Positions 38,969-48,293 of a stretch of DNA of 64,000 nucleotides are shown here, in pieces. The notes under the pieces were generated by a model, which was given only the letters and a program-made list of their open reading frames with translations, was not told the DNA's origin and did no database searches. The DNA comes from CBDCZI01 sp965224495 (lineage in GTDB: Bacteria > Bacteroidota > Bacteroidia > Cytophagales > JAAEPT01). The translations under genes were made by a program, and so were the position numbers. Numbering within the stretch: position 1 is the first letter of the stretch; each line of letters begins with the position of its first letter. The DNA is taken from contig CBDCZI010000029.1 in the NCBI GenBank assembly GCA_965224495.1, positions 186,001 to 250,000 of the forward strand. Direction: 5' to 3'.

Positions 38969-41452
38969 ATGCCTGAGAACACCCTATTTGATTCGACTTA
39001 TTTTGCAGATGTCATCTTACCGGTGCCTTTGCCAAAATTATTTACCTACCGCATACCTTCCGAAATGGTTGGTTATGTTGCCGTTGGTAGTCGGATAATT
39101 GTGCCTTTTGGTAAGAAAAAAGTATTGACGGGAATTGTTGGTTCTATCCACGAAACACCGCCATCAGCCTATGAGGCAAAGATGATTTATGATTTGTTGG
39201 ACGAGCACCCGATTATCACCGAAACCCAGTTGAAGCTATTCAATTGGGTAAGCGAATACTATATGTGTCACTTAGGCGAGGTGTTGAAAGCGTCCTTGCC
39301 TTCGGGGTTGAAATTGTCGAGTGAGTCAATTGTGCAGTTAAATGCAGAAGTTGAACTTGATGTCGATACCTTGTCACCTAAAGAACAATTGGTAATCAAT
39401 GCGTTAATACATAAAGACTTATTGAGTTTTGGTGAAATAGAAAAGATAGTTCAGCAGAAAAATGTGCATCGCTTGATGAACAAAATGACCGAAAAAGGTT
39501 ATGTATTCATTATTGATGAAATAAAACAAAAATACAAACCTAAAAAGATAAAAAAAATAAGATTAAGCGATGATTTACTCGATGCCAAACAATTGGAGGA
39601 AGTCATTAATTCGTTAGAGAAAAGACAAAAACAGCAAGAAGTTATCTTGGCTTATTTGGCAAAAGTAGCCGTTTTAGAAAATCCTAACAAAAACCAGAAA
39701 GGGATAGAAAAAACCTTTCTTTTGAAAAGTAATATTTCCAGTTCGTCGTTAAATACCTTGATTAAAAACGAAGTATTTGAAGAATTTGAAATTATCGTTT
39801 CTCGTTTCAAAGAAATACCCGAAAAGTTGGAGTTGCCCAAAGAGTTGAATCCTATTCAACAAGTCGCTTACGACCAGTTATGGACTAATTTCGATAAGTA
39901 TAACATTCAATTGTTACACGGTATCACGGGAAGTGGGAAAACCGAATTGTATATTCATTTGATACAAGCGATGATAGACAACGGTCAGCAAGTGCTGTAT
40001 TTGTTGCCGGAAATTGCTTTGACAACCCAGATAGTTGTGCGTTTGCGTAAGGTGTTTGGCGATAAAATGGCAGTTTACCATTCCAAATTTTCGGATAACG
40101 AACGGGTAGAAACTTTTAGAGAAGTAGGCTCAGGCAAATTTCAATTAATCGTCGGTGTGCGTTCGTCGGTATTTCTTCCTTTTCAAGATTTAGGGATGAT
40201 AATCGTTGATGAAGAGCACGATGCGAGTTACAAACAATACGAGCCAGCACCACGTTACAATGCACGAGATACAGCGATAATGTTGGGTGTAATCCATCAC
40301 GCAAAAGTGATTTTAGGGACAGCAACACCATCGGTAGAGAGTTATTACAATGCCAAATACGGGCAATGGGGTTATGTGCCTTTGTTGGAGCGTTTCGGGA
40401 AATCACAACCACCAGAAATAGTACCTATCAGCACCAAACAATTGGTCAAAGAAGCCAAAACCTCGTTTAGCACCTTGCTTTTTGATGAAATAAAAGAAGT
40501 TACAAACAACGAAAAACAAGTATTAATTTTCCAAAACAAGAGAGGCTACGCACCATTTTTGAAATGCAAGGCGTGTGAAACGATACCTACTTGCCAAAAC
40601 TGCAATGTGAGTTTGACTTACCACATGCACACCAACGAGTTGCGGTGTCATTATTGTGGGTTTGTGAGTGGAATTCCTACAAATTGTAGTTCTTGTGGCT
40701 CACATAATGTCGAAACTATCGGTTCGGGTACCGAGAAAATAGAAGAAGATATTCAGTTGCTTTTTCCTGAATTAAAAGTCGGAAGAATGGATGCTGACAC
40801 CACGAGGAGTAAAAATGCGTTACAAAATCTTATTGATAATTTCCAAACACACAAAATAGATATCCTCGTTGGAACACAGATGATTAGTAAGGGGTTGGAT
40901 TTTGACGACGTGCAGTTGGTCGGTATTTTTGATGCCGATAAAATGTTGTATTACCCCGATTTCCGAGCATCTGAGCGAACCTTTCAGTTGATTTTACAAG
41001 TAAGTGGACGAGCGGGGAGGCGCGAAATACCGGGTAAAGTAATTGTTCAAGTGTCCAACCCTCACCATCCGACGATAATACAAGCCATAGCGAGTGATTT
41101 TGATGGGTTTTACAACAGCGAATTGATTGAGCGTCAAAAGTTTAATTACCCACCATTTGTGCGTATCATCAAGTTGGTTGTCAAAAGTGAAAACAGGTCA
41201 GACGCCGAACGGATAGCTTTAGAAATGAAAAAATTACTTTGCACAAGGCTCTCTAATAAATTGGTTTTAGGACCACAAGAACCGATGATTAACCGTATTC
41301 GCAACAAGTATATTTTCGAAGTATTTGTAAAAATAGAAAGAGGAAAAGCACTTAGTGAGACAAAAAGTCTGATTCAATTGGTTATCGCTCGTGTTTATGA
41401 AAAGCGAGAAAACAAAAAAACATTCATATCTATCGACGTTGACCCTGCGTAG
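38969..41452 (+). CDS. priA: Primosomal replication restart helicase PriA (N')
   Basis: I choose ATG 38969 (MPENTLFDSTYFADVILPVP), giving 827 residues; an earlier ATG at 38870 adds 33 residues without family character. The order is a 3' DNA-binding domain (about 10-110), winged helix, Walker A GITGSGKTELY (near 318), VDEEHDASYKQ Walker B (near 412), an eight-Cys zinc region (about 530-582: CKACETIPTCQNC, CHYCGF, CSSCG), and helicase motifs with GTQMISKGLDFDDV and SGRAGR. It reloads the replicative helicase at stalled forks. Confidence 0.95.
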   Translation: MPENTLFDSTYFADVILPVPLPKLFTYRIPSEMVGYVAVGSRIIVPFGKKKVLTGIVGSIHETPPSAYEAKMIYDLLDEHPIITETQLKLFNWVSEYYMCHLGEVLKASLPSGLKLSSESIVQLNAEVELDVDTLSPKEQLVINALIHKDLLSFGEIEKIVQQKNVHRLMNKMTEKGYVFIIDEIKQKYKPKKIKKIRLSDDLLDAKQLEEVINSLEKRQKQQEVILAYLAKVAVLENPNKNQKGIEKTFLLKSNISSSSLNTLIKNEVFEEFEIIVSRFKEIPEKLELPKELNPIQQVAYDQLWTNFDKYNIQLLHGITGSGKTELYIHLIQAMIDNGQQVLYLLPEIALTTQIVVRLRKVFGDKMAVYHSKFSDNERVETFREVGSGKFQLIVGVRSSVFLPFQDLGMIIVDEEHDASYKQYEPAPRYNARDTAIMLGVIHHAKVILGTATPSVESYYNAKYGQWGYVPLLERFGKSQPPEIVPISTKQLVKEAKTSFSTLLFDEIKEVTNNEKQVLIFQNKRGYAPFLKCKACETIPTCQNCNVSLTYHMHTNELRCHYCGFVSGIPTNCSSCGSHNVETIGSGTEKIEEDIQLLFPELKVGRMDADTTRSKNALQNLIDNFQTHKIDILVGTQMISKGLDFDDVQLVGIFDADKMLYYPDFRASERTFQLILQVSGRAGRREIPGKVIVQVSNPHHPTIIQAIASDFDGFYNSELIERQKFNYPPFVRIIKLVVKSENRSDAERIALEMKKLLCTRLSNKLVLGPQEPMINRIRNKYIFEVFVKIERGKALSETKSLIQLVIARVYEKRENKKTFISIDVDPA

Positions 41453-41558
41453 GACTAAGTTTTTTATTATTTGGAGCTTCCCCCTTTTGATTGACTTTTT
41501 TTTAGAGGAACTTAGTCAAAATACCGATAGAAATAGAGATAGTCGATAAAAGCTCAAA

Positions 41559-41629
41559 GCGGGGTCGGGCTTTCACCTGTATCTTTGTTCGTTCCTCACA
41601 AAGGATGCCGGCTCTATCCCTAAGCCGAT
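41559..41629. repeat. Dispersed repeat, CGGGGTCGGGCTTT type, short copy before the tRNA cluster
   Basis: This 71-base element shares its ends with the copy at 19799-19935 and contains an inner AAAGGATGCCGGC block. It lies in a 396-base gap (41453-41848) that has no ORF; the remainder holds only the tRNA promoter. Confidence 0.55.
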
Positions 41630-41782
41630 AGAATACAATTGGTGTGATTATAATGGATTTTGAAAACAAAATTAGGGTGTAATAAAGAAAACGGAACGAG
41701 TCGAAACAAGAGTGCTAACTACTTGATAAACATATTAGAATGAAATAATATAAAATAAAACAGAAAAAAAGAAGCTGAGATG

Positions 41783-41813
41783 TTTCTCAAAGAGAAAAAA
41801 ACAACTACTTTTG
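41783..41813 (+). promoter_or_regulatory. Promoter of the tRNA-Ser/Pro/Arg cluster
   Basis: TACTTTTG at 41806-41813 matches TAnnTTTG, with TTT at 41783-41785 in the -33 position (20-base spacing). Downstream bases TAATCCC...TTAACGA match those of the rRNA promoter (CAATCCC..TTAACGA). Confidence 0.6.
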
Positions 41814-41848
41814 TAATCCCATTTAACGATGGGGGCTAAGTTAAGTCA

Positions 41849-41935
<87 letters not shown>

Positions 41936-41958
41936 CAAGTAGAGGTTTTTATCTCTAT

Positions 41959-42036
41959 CGGGGTGTAGCGTAGCCCGGTCATCGCGCCTCGTTTGGGACG
42001 AGGAGGTCGCAGGTTCGAATCCTGCCACCCCGACCA
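41959..42036 (+). tRNA. tRNA-Pro(TGG), CCA apparently encoded
   Basis: The acceptor CGGGGTG/CACCCCG has discriminator A followed by CCA in the DNA. The anticodon stem-loop CTCGT-TTTGGGA-ACGAG type gives TGG. The T arm is GCAGG-TTCGAAT-CCTGC. Confidence 0.93.
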
Positions 42037-42069
42037 GGTTGGTTTAATTAACCAAGCAAAAGTAAGGCT

Positions 42070-42143
42070 GGTCTGCTAGCTCAACTGGATAGAGCAACTC
42101 CCTTCTAAGGAGTAGGTTTCAGGTTCGAGTCCTGAGCGGATCA
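42070..42143 (+). tRNA. tRNA-Arg(TCT)
   Basis: A 74-base tRNA. The acceptor is GGTCTGC/GCGGATC with two G-U pairs. The anticodon arm ACTCC-CTTCTAA-GGAGT gives TCT (reads AGA). The T arm is TCAGG-TTCGAGT-CCTGA; the discriminator is A and CCA is not encoded. Confidence 0.93.
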
Positions 42144-42185
42144 CAACTTATTAAAATTTGTCTTTCTCGTGTAAAGATTAGTAAC

Positions 42186-42222
42186 GAAAACGGCTTTCTT
42201 TTAAAGATAGCCGTTTTTTTTA
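42186..42222 (+). terminator. Terminator of the tRNA cluster
   Basis: Stem AAAACGGCT / AGCCGTTTT with a T8 tail, about 45 bases after tRNA-Arg. Confidence 0.85.
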
Positions 42223-42362
42223 TGTCTATGATTTATGTTTTTTACGATAGGTGTGGGTCAAGACAAAACAAGGACACCTTATTTTGTTACTTCTTAAATG
42301 TAACTAATAAATCTAAAAGTTACATTTGTTAGTTGAGTTCAAATGAAGGTATGTTCTATCAC

Positions 42363-43541
42363 TTATTTATACTCCTTTTTATTCTTTCGGACGTATTTTT
42401 TTGCTTTTTTATAAGTCTCACTTCTTTTGTCGTTGGAGAGTTCTTTTATTTTTAAATAATACTGAAAAGCTTCTTTGTTGTCCTTATTGTCAATGGCGTA
42501 TTGAGCAAGTTTTTTAGCCCCAATTACGGTATATCCCGTACTGTAAGCGTTGGGCATTTCGGTGTATCGAATACATTCATCAAAATAAAACTTGGTTTTT
42601 TCACGGTTGTTTTCTCTGTCGTAAAAGTGCCCTAATATGTAGGAGCAGATTCGTCCTGTTTCATTTTCAAAACCTGTTGATTGATTTTCGACGTGGTCAA
42701 GGGCTTGTAAACAAGCAGTCATTGCTTCCTCTTTTTTATTTAGTTTATAGGCGATTTTGACGTAAGTACGTGTGAAATAAGGGTTTTTTGGGTAAAGTTG
42801 GTGTAGGTATTTGATATGGTCCCAAGCTTTGAGGTGCTGTTTTTCATAACCTGAATATATTTTCACAAGAAAACGCATGGCTTCAATTCGTGTGTAAAAC
42901 GATTGAGAGGCTACTTTTTGTAATTGTTCGATACCTAGTTTTTTATCACCTTTAGAGAAAAACATAAGAACTGGTCTGAGGTAGTGCTGGTTTTCAGGAA
43001 CCCACTCTCGGAAATAGTTGTAAAGAGCCACTCCAAACATAAACTCAGGAACCAACTCAGGGTTTGCTTCTTTATTTTCTTCTAAATAGCTTAATGATTT
43101 ACGAGCGTTTAAGGTCGAAGCGGTGTAATTACCTCTTTCAGCATTGAGACGAGCTTTGAACCCATAGGCGGCTGATAGGAAAAAGGTAGCTTCAGGGTTT
43201 TTTTTGTCCTTTTTGTAAAGTTTTTTAGCCTTTTTAATCGTCAAGTTCATGTAGCTCACGAATGTTTTATCGTAATCTTTGACGTATTCGTTAGGTAATA
43301 TTTTCCACCATTCGTTGAGACCTAATAAGAAATAAGGTAACGGGTGTTCTGGGTGTTGTTGTTTTAGCCAATTGTATTGTTTTTCTGAAACGGTAAAGTT
43401 GAAATTGTACATTGAATCAATCGCCTCCATACATTCAAACTGGACTCTTGGGTTGGTAAGAAGTATGTGGTCTTGTTTTTTTGTTTGGCTAAACGAATAG
43501 AATGAGAACAGTAATGAAAGTGAAAAGAGTAAATGTCGCAT
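42363..43541 (-). CDS. Exported tetratricopeptide-repeat protein, unknown function
   Basis: The 392-residue protein has a signal peptide ending at YSFSQ (about residue 19). The rest is helical with TPR-like pairs, for example YFLLGLNEWWKILP (about 70-83), AYGFKARLNAERGNYTAS (about 130), YTRIEAMRFLVKIYSG, AYKLNKKEEAMTACLQAL and GHFYDRENNREKTKFYFDECI. It ends in a Lys-rich tail. Such proteins are common scaffolds in the Bacteroidota periplasm. No enzyme motif is present. It is alone on its strand between the tRNA cluster and the lipoprotein gene. Confidence 0.8.
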   Translation of the reverse strand: MRHLLFSLSLLFSFYSFSQTKKQDHILLTNPRVQFECMEAIDSMYNFNFTVSEKQYNWLKQQHPEHPLPYFLLGLNEWWKILPNEYVKDYDKTFVSYMNLTIKKAKKLYKKDKKNPEATFFLSAAYGFKARLNAERGNYTASTLNARKSLSYLEENKEANPELVPEFMFGVALYNYFREWVPENQHYLRPVLMFFSKGDKKLGIEQLQKVASQSFYTRIEAMRFLVKIYSGYEKQHLKAWDHIKYLHQLYPKNPYFTRTYVKIAYKLNKKEEAMTACLQALDHVENQSTGFENETGRICSYILGHFYDRENNREKTKFYFDECIRYTEMPNAYSTGYTVIGAKKLAQYAIDNKDNKEAFQYYLKIKELSNDKRSETYKKAKKYVRKNKKEYK

Positions 43542-43649
43542 AGTGAAAGGTACGGAAAAAAAATGTTTTGTTTAGGGTTGTTTTATAAAAAAATAACTTA
43601 GCTTAGTAGAAGTTTTAAACCAAATAAAACCAAATAAAAACAAAAAAAG

Positions 43650-43913
43650 ATAAAAAAAGTATTATTAATTGCTGCTGTTGCTGTATTGGCTTTGGCGTCA
43701 TGTAAAAAAGAAAAAACTTGTGTATGTACTACTACTGGTGCTGATGGGTATGAGCAAGTTACAAAATCTGTAATGAAAGGGACTAAGAAGAACCTTAAAG
43801 ACGCATGTGGAACACGTGTAGAGAATCTTGCGGGAGGAACTACTGAAACAACTGGAGGGGTTACTACAATTTCTAAGGCTTCTACATCAGCAACAAAATG
43901 TGAATTAGATTAA
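43650..43913 (+). CDS. Small lipoprotein whose signal peptide begins at an ATA codon
   Basis: The frame opened by the TAA at 43635 contains a good lipoprotein signal: (ATA)-K-K-VLLIAAAVAVLALAS-C-KKEKTC. Yet it has no ATG, GTG or TTG before a TTG at 43686 that lies within the hydrophobic core. Starting at ATA 43650 gives about 87 residues and an A-rich upstream stretch typical of flavobacterial starts. The mature protein is about 68 residues with six Cys (KTCVCTTTGADG ... ATKCELD), which may form disulfides. Either ATA is used as a start or ATG has been changed. A terminator follows directly. Confidence 0.6.
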   Translation: MKKVLLIAAVAVLALASCKKEKTCVCTTTGADGYEQVTKSVMKGTKKNLKDACGTRVENLAGGTTETTGGVTTISKASTSATKCELD

Positions 43914-43936
43914 TACCTAATACATAGTAAATTATT

Positions 43937-43972
43937 AAAAGAGAGTATGTTTACATACTCTCTTTTTTTATG
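43937..43972 (+). terminator. Terminator after the small lipoprotein gene
   Basis: Perfect stem AAAAGAGAGTATGT / ACATACTCTCTTTT followed by additional T residues. Confidence 0.9.
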
Positions 43973-43986
43973 CTTATTTTTGAAAT

Positions 43987-44923
43987 ATGAAAAGAAGAAT
44001 GGCGCTTATAGCTGTAAGAGTATTGATTGGGGTAATGTTTATTTATTCAGGATGGACAAAAGTTACTCCAATAGAACCTCTTGAATTTGCCTTGTTGGAA
44101 TACACCCACTTGCCATGGTTTTTAAATTCGATAGTCGCTCGTTTACTTATCTCATTAGAAATATTATTGGGTGTCTGCTTGGTTTTTGGTATCCGTCCTA
44201 AATTAACAATAAAAGTTGCTGGCAGTTTATTGGTTTGTTTTGTACCTTGTTTTTATATTAGTGACTCAGGGAAATGATGGGAATTGTGGTTGTTTTGGGA
44301 TTAAACATAGTTTTACACCTCTAGAAGGGATAGTGAAAAATGCGTTGACTTTAGCTTTGTTGTTTGTTTATGCTAAGTTTAATGACTTTCAATTAATGTT
44401 TAAGGGAGAGAAAATGTTGTTTATTGCTCTAATTGTAGCGTCTATAGCTTTTCCTCAAATAAAAGAACCTATAGATTTTAGTGTAGAAGATAAATTTGAT
44501 AAATCTATAGGTAAAGATATTGGTTTGGATTCGTTAAGTACAGTAGTGTATCAAGAGCAAAAAATAAACTTAAGTAAGGGAAAGCATTTAATAGCATTCT
44601 TTAGTATGGGCTGTAAATACTGTAAGTTAACCTCTCAGAAAATGAATTTAATTGCTCATCGAGTAGATGTTGATTTTAAACGATTTTATTTTTTCGGTAA
44701 AGAGGATAAAAATGCATTGAATTATGAGGAAGACCTGTTGAAGTTTTGGAAGGTGACAAAGTCAGATGTCGTACCTAATAAGATGCTACTTCGAGAGGCT
44801 TTTTATAAATCGGCGGGTTATTCGTTACCTGCGGTTTATTTAATCGAAAATGGAGAGATTGTAAAGCAGTTAAGTTTTCGTTCTATCGATGAAGATAAGA
44901 TAACTAGTTTTTTTAAAGAATAA
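43987..44923 (+). pseudogene. Frameshifted DoxX/MauE-like membrane protein fused to a thioredoxin-like domain (BT_3928-like)
   Basis: The first frame (43987-44277) gives MKRRMALIAVRVLIGVMF and three membrane segments of a MauE/DoxX-type protein. The second (from about 44242 to 44923) continues LYLVFILVTQGNDGNCGCFG, a fourth helix pair, and a thioredoxin-like domain with MGCKYCK and the cis-Pro segment YSLPAVYLIENGE. The two join if one T is removed from the TTTT run at 44238-44241. The intact product would be about 311 residues. Such fusions are thought to move thiol redox equivalents across the membrane. A sequencing error is as likely as real decay. Confidence 0.75.
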
Positions 44924-44935
44924 AAGGCTTAAAAG

Positions 44936-45697
44936 ATGCTAAATTATAAAATCACAGGACAAGGAGAGGTGTTGGTCTTGCTTCATGGTTTTTGTGAGGA
45001 TTTGTCTTTGTGGGCAAAAACACATGAAGTGTTGTCAAATTATACTATTGTATCTATTGATTTACCTGGTTTTGGACAATCAGAAATGATAAAAGGAATG
45101 ACGATAGCTACGATGGCAGATGAAGTCAATTTGTTACTTCAAAAATTGGAGATAGGAAGCTGTGTATTGGTAGGTCATTCGTTAGGTGGTTATGTTACTT
45201 TAGACTTTGCAGAACGTTATGGGGCTAAACTAAAGGGAATAGGTCTGTTCCATTCTACAGCCTTTGAAGATTCGGTAGAAAAAAAAGAAAACAGAAACAA
45301 GACTTTTGAATTTATAGAAAAGCATGGTGTAGCAAATTTTGCTAACTCGTTTGTCGCGACTTTATTTTATCCTGAAAATAGGAGTAAGTTTGAAAAAGAA
45401 ATAGAAGCGTTGAGTGAAGTGGTGAAAAGCACAAGTAAGGATACTGTATTACAGACGACGTTAGCTATGCGAGATAGACAATCAAAAATAACGGTTTTGG
45501 AAAAGATAGACCTACCTGTTTTGTTTATAGTAGGTAAGGATGATAACGCCGTGCCTTTAGCTAAAAGTTTAGAGCAATGTTATTTGCCCAAAGACAGCGT
45601 AGTACATTTTTATAGCAATACCGCACACATGGGAATGTTTGAAAAAGAAAGGGAAACGAACCAAGCGTTAGCTAATTTCATAACGTATTGTTCGTGA
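44936..45697 (+). CDS. Alpha/beta-fold hydrolase
   Basis: The protein has 253 residues. The oxyanion loop LLHGFCEDLSLW, the nucleophile elbow GHSLGGY (Ser near 84), acid VGKDDNAVP (Asp near 203) and His in NTAHMGMFE (near 232) form a complete catalytic triad. The family covers esterases, lipases and C-C hydrolases, and the substrate is not predictable. It starts 12 bases after the thioredoxin-like gene, suggesting co-transcription. A terminator follows immediately. Confidence 0.87.
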   Translation: MLNYKITGQGEVLVLLHGFCEDLSLWAKTHEVLSNYTIVSIDLPGFGQSEMIKGMTIATMADEVNLLLQKLEIGSCVLVGHSLGGYVTLDFAERYGAKLKGIGLFHSTAFEDSVEKKENRNKTFEFIEKHGVANFANSFVATLFYPENRSKFEKEIEALSEVVKSTSKDTVLQTTLAMRDRQSKITVLEKIDLPVLFIVGKDDNAVPLAKSLEQCYLPKDSVVHFYSNTAHMGMFEKERETNQALANFITYCS

Positions 45698-45736
45698 AAA
45701 AAGCTCCTTTCAGTTTGATTCAAAAGGAGCTTTTTT
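45697..45736. terminator. Terminator between convergent hydrolase and nagA genes
   Basis: Stem AAAAAAGCTCCTTT / AAAGGAGCTTTTTT with loop, directly at the stop codon of the hydrolase gene. The symmetric A/T tails could serve both convergent genes. Confidence 0.88.
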
Positions 45737-45751
45737 GAGGTGTTTGGTGGG

Positions 45752-46903
45752 TTATTTAGAACTAAACATTTCTAATTCTCCGTAAGAAACCACTCCTTTT
45801 ACTTCGATTTTATTATTAAATATTACTAAATCAGCACGGAACCCTTCTTTGATACGTCCTAATTCGTTTTGCATATTGATTGCTTGAGCAGGATAAAGAG
45901 AAGCCATTCTTAATGCTTCTTTTAATTCGATACCTACTTGGTTAACTGATTTTTGTACGGCTTCCAACATAGTTAAAGATGTTCCTGCAAAATCTCCTGC
46001 AGAGTTTAAGCATCTTCCGTCTTTAAAAGTGATTTCTGTACCTTCAATGATGAGCTTATTTGTTTTAGCACCAACGAATGACATAGAATCAGAAACTAAG
46101 AATAATTTTTCTCCTAATACTTTTTTTGCTGTTCTTACGCTCGAATAATCGCAATGTAAACCATCGACAATGATACCCGCAAAAACATCATCAGTGTCAA
46201 AAGTAGCACCTACAACACCTGGTTCACGACTGTTGAATTGAGACATGGCATTAAATAAGTGAGTAACCATCGTTACACCGTTGTTGAAACCGTGCATTGC
46301 TTGCTCGTAATTAGCAAAAGTATGACCAGCGGAAACGATAGCTTTAGACTCTTTTAATAATGCCAATTCCTTATCTCCAAATAATTCGGGAGCGATTGTG
46401 ATGATTTTTAATGCGTCCTCTGCATTGCTTAGAATTGTTTCCAATTCTTTCATTGTACCTTTTCGGATGTTGTTTGGGTTGTGTGTCCCTTTTTTATTAG
46501 AATTAATAAAAGGACCTTCCAAGTGCATGCCTAATATTCCCCATTTTTCCTCTCTCATAGCTGTTTTAGTAGCATCAAGGGTAGTTAGGATATTGTCCTC
46601 GTTTGTGGTAATTACTGTTGGGCAAATGTGCGTCGTTCCATAACGTTTGTAGGCGTTGTACATCGCTTCTAAGCATCCTGTATTTGGACTCTGCGTGAAA
46701 AACTCACCACCTCCACCGTTTACCTGTAAGTCAATAAACCCAGGGGCAAGGTTTAACCCGTTCAAATCAATTTGTTTGTACTCCGAAGGAATCTCATCAT
46801 CAAGTACAATACCTGTAATGTGTTCATTTTCTATAAGAACAGACTGATTGTAAAGGTTTTTCTCTCCAGTAAAGATTTCGCAATTCGTCAACGCATATTT
46901 CAT
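45752..46903 (-). CDS. nagA: N-acetylglucosamine-6-phosphate deacetylase
   Basis: The 383-residue amidohydrolase-superfamily enzyme has APGFIDLQVNGGGG near residue 55, the metal-binding Glu in GMHLEGPFIN, His in SAGHTFANYEQA and THLFNAMSQF, the substrate His in IIVDGLHCD, and the catalytic Asp in LVSDSMSFVG. It removes acetate from GlcNAc-6-phosphate in amino-sugar and chitin catabolism and cell-wall recycling. It is monocistronic. The GH18 protein at the right edge could supply GlcNAc oligomers, but no transport genes are seen nearby. Confidence 0.94.
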   Translation of the reverse strand: MKYALTNCEIFTGEKNLYNQSVLIENEHITGIVLDDEIPSEYKQIDLNGLNLAPGFIDLQVNGGGGEFFTQSPNTGCLEAMYNAYKRYGTTHICPTVITTNEDNILTTLDATKTAMREEKWGILGMHLEGPFINSNKKGTHNPNNIRKGTMKELETILSNAEDALKIITIAPELFGDKELALLKESKAIVSAGHTFANYEQAMHGFNNGVTMVTHLFNAMSQFNSREPGVVGATFDTDDVFAGIIVDGLHCDYSSVRTAKKVLGEKLFLVSDSMSFVGAKTNKLIIEGTEITFKDGRCLNSAGDFAGTSLTMLEAVQKSVNQVGIELKEALRMASLYPAQAINMQNELGRIKEGFRADLVIFNNKIEVKGVVSYGELEMFSSK

Positions 46904-46998
46904 TCTGTAAAATTACAAAAATATAAGGTTTTTTCACCTAAAAAGAGGAGCGAAAATAGATAGAATGTTGTGTTTTATCTAGATTTTCAAAAAATCAC

Positions 46999-47718
46999 TT
47001 ATTGGTAAAGATAAATAAAGCTTCCGAATGCCAAAACCAGATAAAGTACACTAATAAATAAAAAAGGGAAAATCAATACCGAAAAAGTTCCTTGAATACG
47101 TGGCGTAATGACAGACTCCTTTTGTTTAACAATCTCGATAGTTGTTAAGTATTGTTCTTTTTTATCTGTGATTTCTTTCGTTTCGGTAGAGATAAATTGA
47201 GCTAATTTCTCACTGGTCTTTTTGATAGATTTCTCTACTCTACCCACAATAAAACCTCCTAAAACAGGAATAAAGGCACAAATAATCCCCGCTATAACGG
47301 GAGCAACGACATCTTGACTGTATTGTTTGAGTATCGCTGTACTCGAACGAAACGAGCCATCATCGTTTTCGGCTTGGTCAATTTCGTCCAAAAGGAGATT
47401 GTTGTAAGAAATGAAAACATAGTTAGATATTGTTTTTAAAGACCATTTCAAAATAGCTAATATCAGCCAAACACCAGAGAAGAGTCCTCCAATAATAGCC
47501 GAAACCAGCCCTAATACTCCGAAAATAGAAGAAAAAAGCCAATCATCAAGAAGAATAATGCCGTAAATAGTTAGTCCCAAATAAAGGCAAATAATTAAAA
47601 AAGTATAAATCAAAAAAGAACCTTTTATACCTGCCAATTCGGTTACGCCTTCAGCGAAGTTAGCCCTGAATTTATCAGTATCTTTGGGCTGTTTTTGGTA
47701 AGGTTTTAGGTTACTCAT
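46999..47718 (-). CDS. Membrane protein coupled to a MarR regulator, unknown function
   Basis: The protein has 239 residues. Membrane segments are predicted at about 34-56, 61-90 (two close helices), 145-165 and 213-236. A soluble helical stretch (about 168-205, KSIKKTSEKLAQFISTETKE) looks like a coiled coil. No known motif is recognised. Its start overlaps the MarR gene by four bases, so it is probably translated with it and controlled by it. Confidence 0.75.
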   Translation of the reverse strand: MSNLKPYQKQPKDTDKFRANFAEGVTELAGIKGSFLIYTFLIICLYLGLTIYGIILLDDWLFSSIFGVLGLVSAIIGGLFSGVWLILAILKWSLKTISNYVFISYNNLLLDEIDQAENDDGSFRSSTAILKQYSQDVVAPVIAGIICAFIPVLGGFIVGRVEKSIKKTSEKLAQFISTETKEITDKKEQYLTTIEIVKQKESVITPRIQGTFSVLIFPFLFISVLYLVLAFGSFIYLYQ

Positions 47719-48167
47719 TCCCCCCTTAATTTATCTAATAAATCACTTAATTGGCAAGCTTCCTCGTCTGTTAGTTTTTCTGTGATTTGTTCTTGCTTTT
47801 TCTTAACTAAAGGGTCTAGTTGAGTTAATAGGGCAAGCCCTTCCTTTGTGATTTTGATGTCTATTTTTCTGCGGTTTTTCTCACAAGTATCCCTGACTAC
47901 CAGTTTTTTGAGTAACAAACGGTCAATCAATCGAGTCAAATCGGGACTTTTATCAAGCATGACCGCTTTTATAGCTCCTGGGTTTAAAGGCTTAGGAGAG
48001 TTGCCTCTCAATATCCGTAATACATTGTATTGCTGAAGAGTAATGTCAACAGTTTTAAAAAGTTTTTTTGTTAGTGTACCAACTTCGTTGGCTGTGTAAA
48101 TCAAATTGATGTAAGCTTTGTGGTGGTTGTCTTGAAAGCTACTTTTTATTTCCTTATCGATTTTCAT
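47715..48167 (-). CDS. MarR family transcriptional regulator
   Basis: The 150-residue protein has a typical MarR core: LYTANEVG-like dimer helix, FKTVDITLQQYNVLRILRG (about 37-55), KAVMLDKSPDLTRLIDRLLLKKL recognition region (about 67-89), and a wing with NRRKIDIKITKEG. A symmetrical GTTTAAAC (48181-48188) flanked by TTTACAT and GTAAATG lies 14 bases upstream and could be its operator. This is the second MarR plus membrane protein pair in the window (compare 27878-29016), though the membrane proteins are not obviously alike. Confidence 0.87.
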   Translation of the reverse strand: MKIDKEIKSSFQDNHHKAYINLIYTANEVGTLTKKLFKTVDITLQQYNVLRILRGNSPKPLNPGAIKAVMLDKSPDLTRLIDRLLLKKLVVRDTCEKNRRKIDIKITKEGLALLTQLDPLVKKKQEQITEKLTDEEACQLSDLLDKLRGE

Positions 48168-48293
48168 ATTTACATATTTTGTTTAAACGATAGTTGTAAA
48201 TGTAAGGAATAAAAATCGATTATTCCTTTTAAGGAAATGAAATTAAATGCCTAAATTTGAAGGACAACATTTTAAAAAAGCAGTACAATAAGG

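Noticed and set aside
44216..44923. Separate stand-alone gene starting at ATG 44216
   Set aside because: The first residues are a shifted reading of the upstream helix; removal of one T fuses it to the preceding frame with proper helix sequence.
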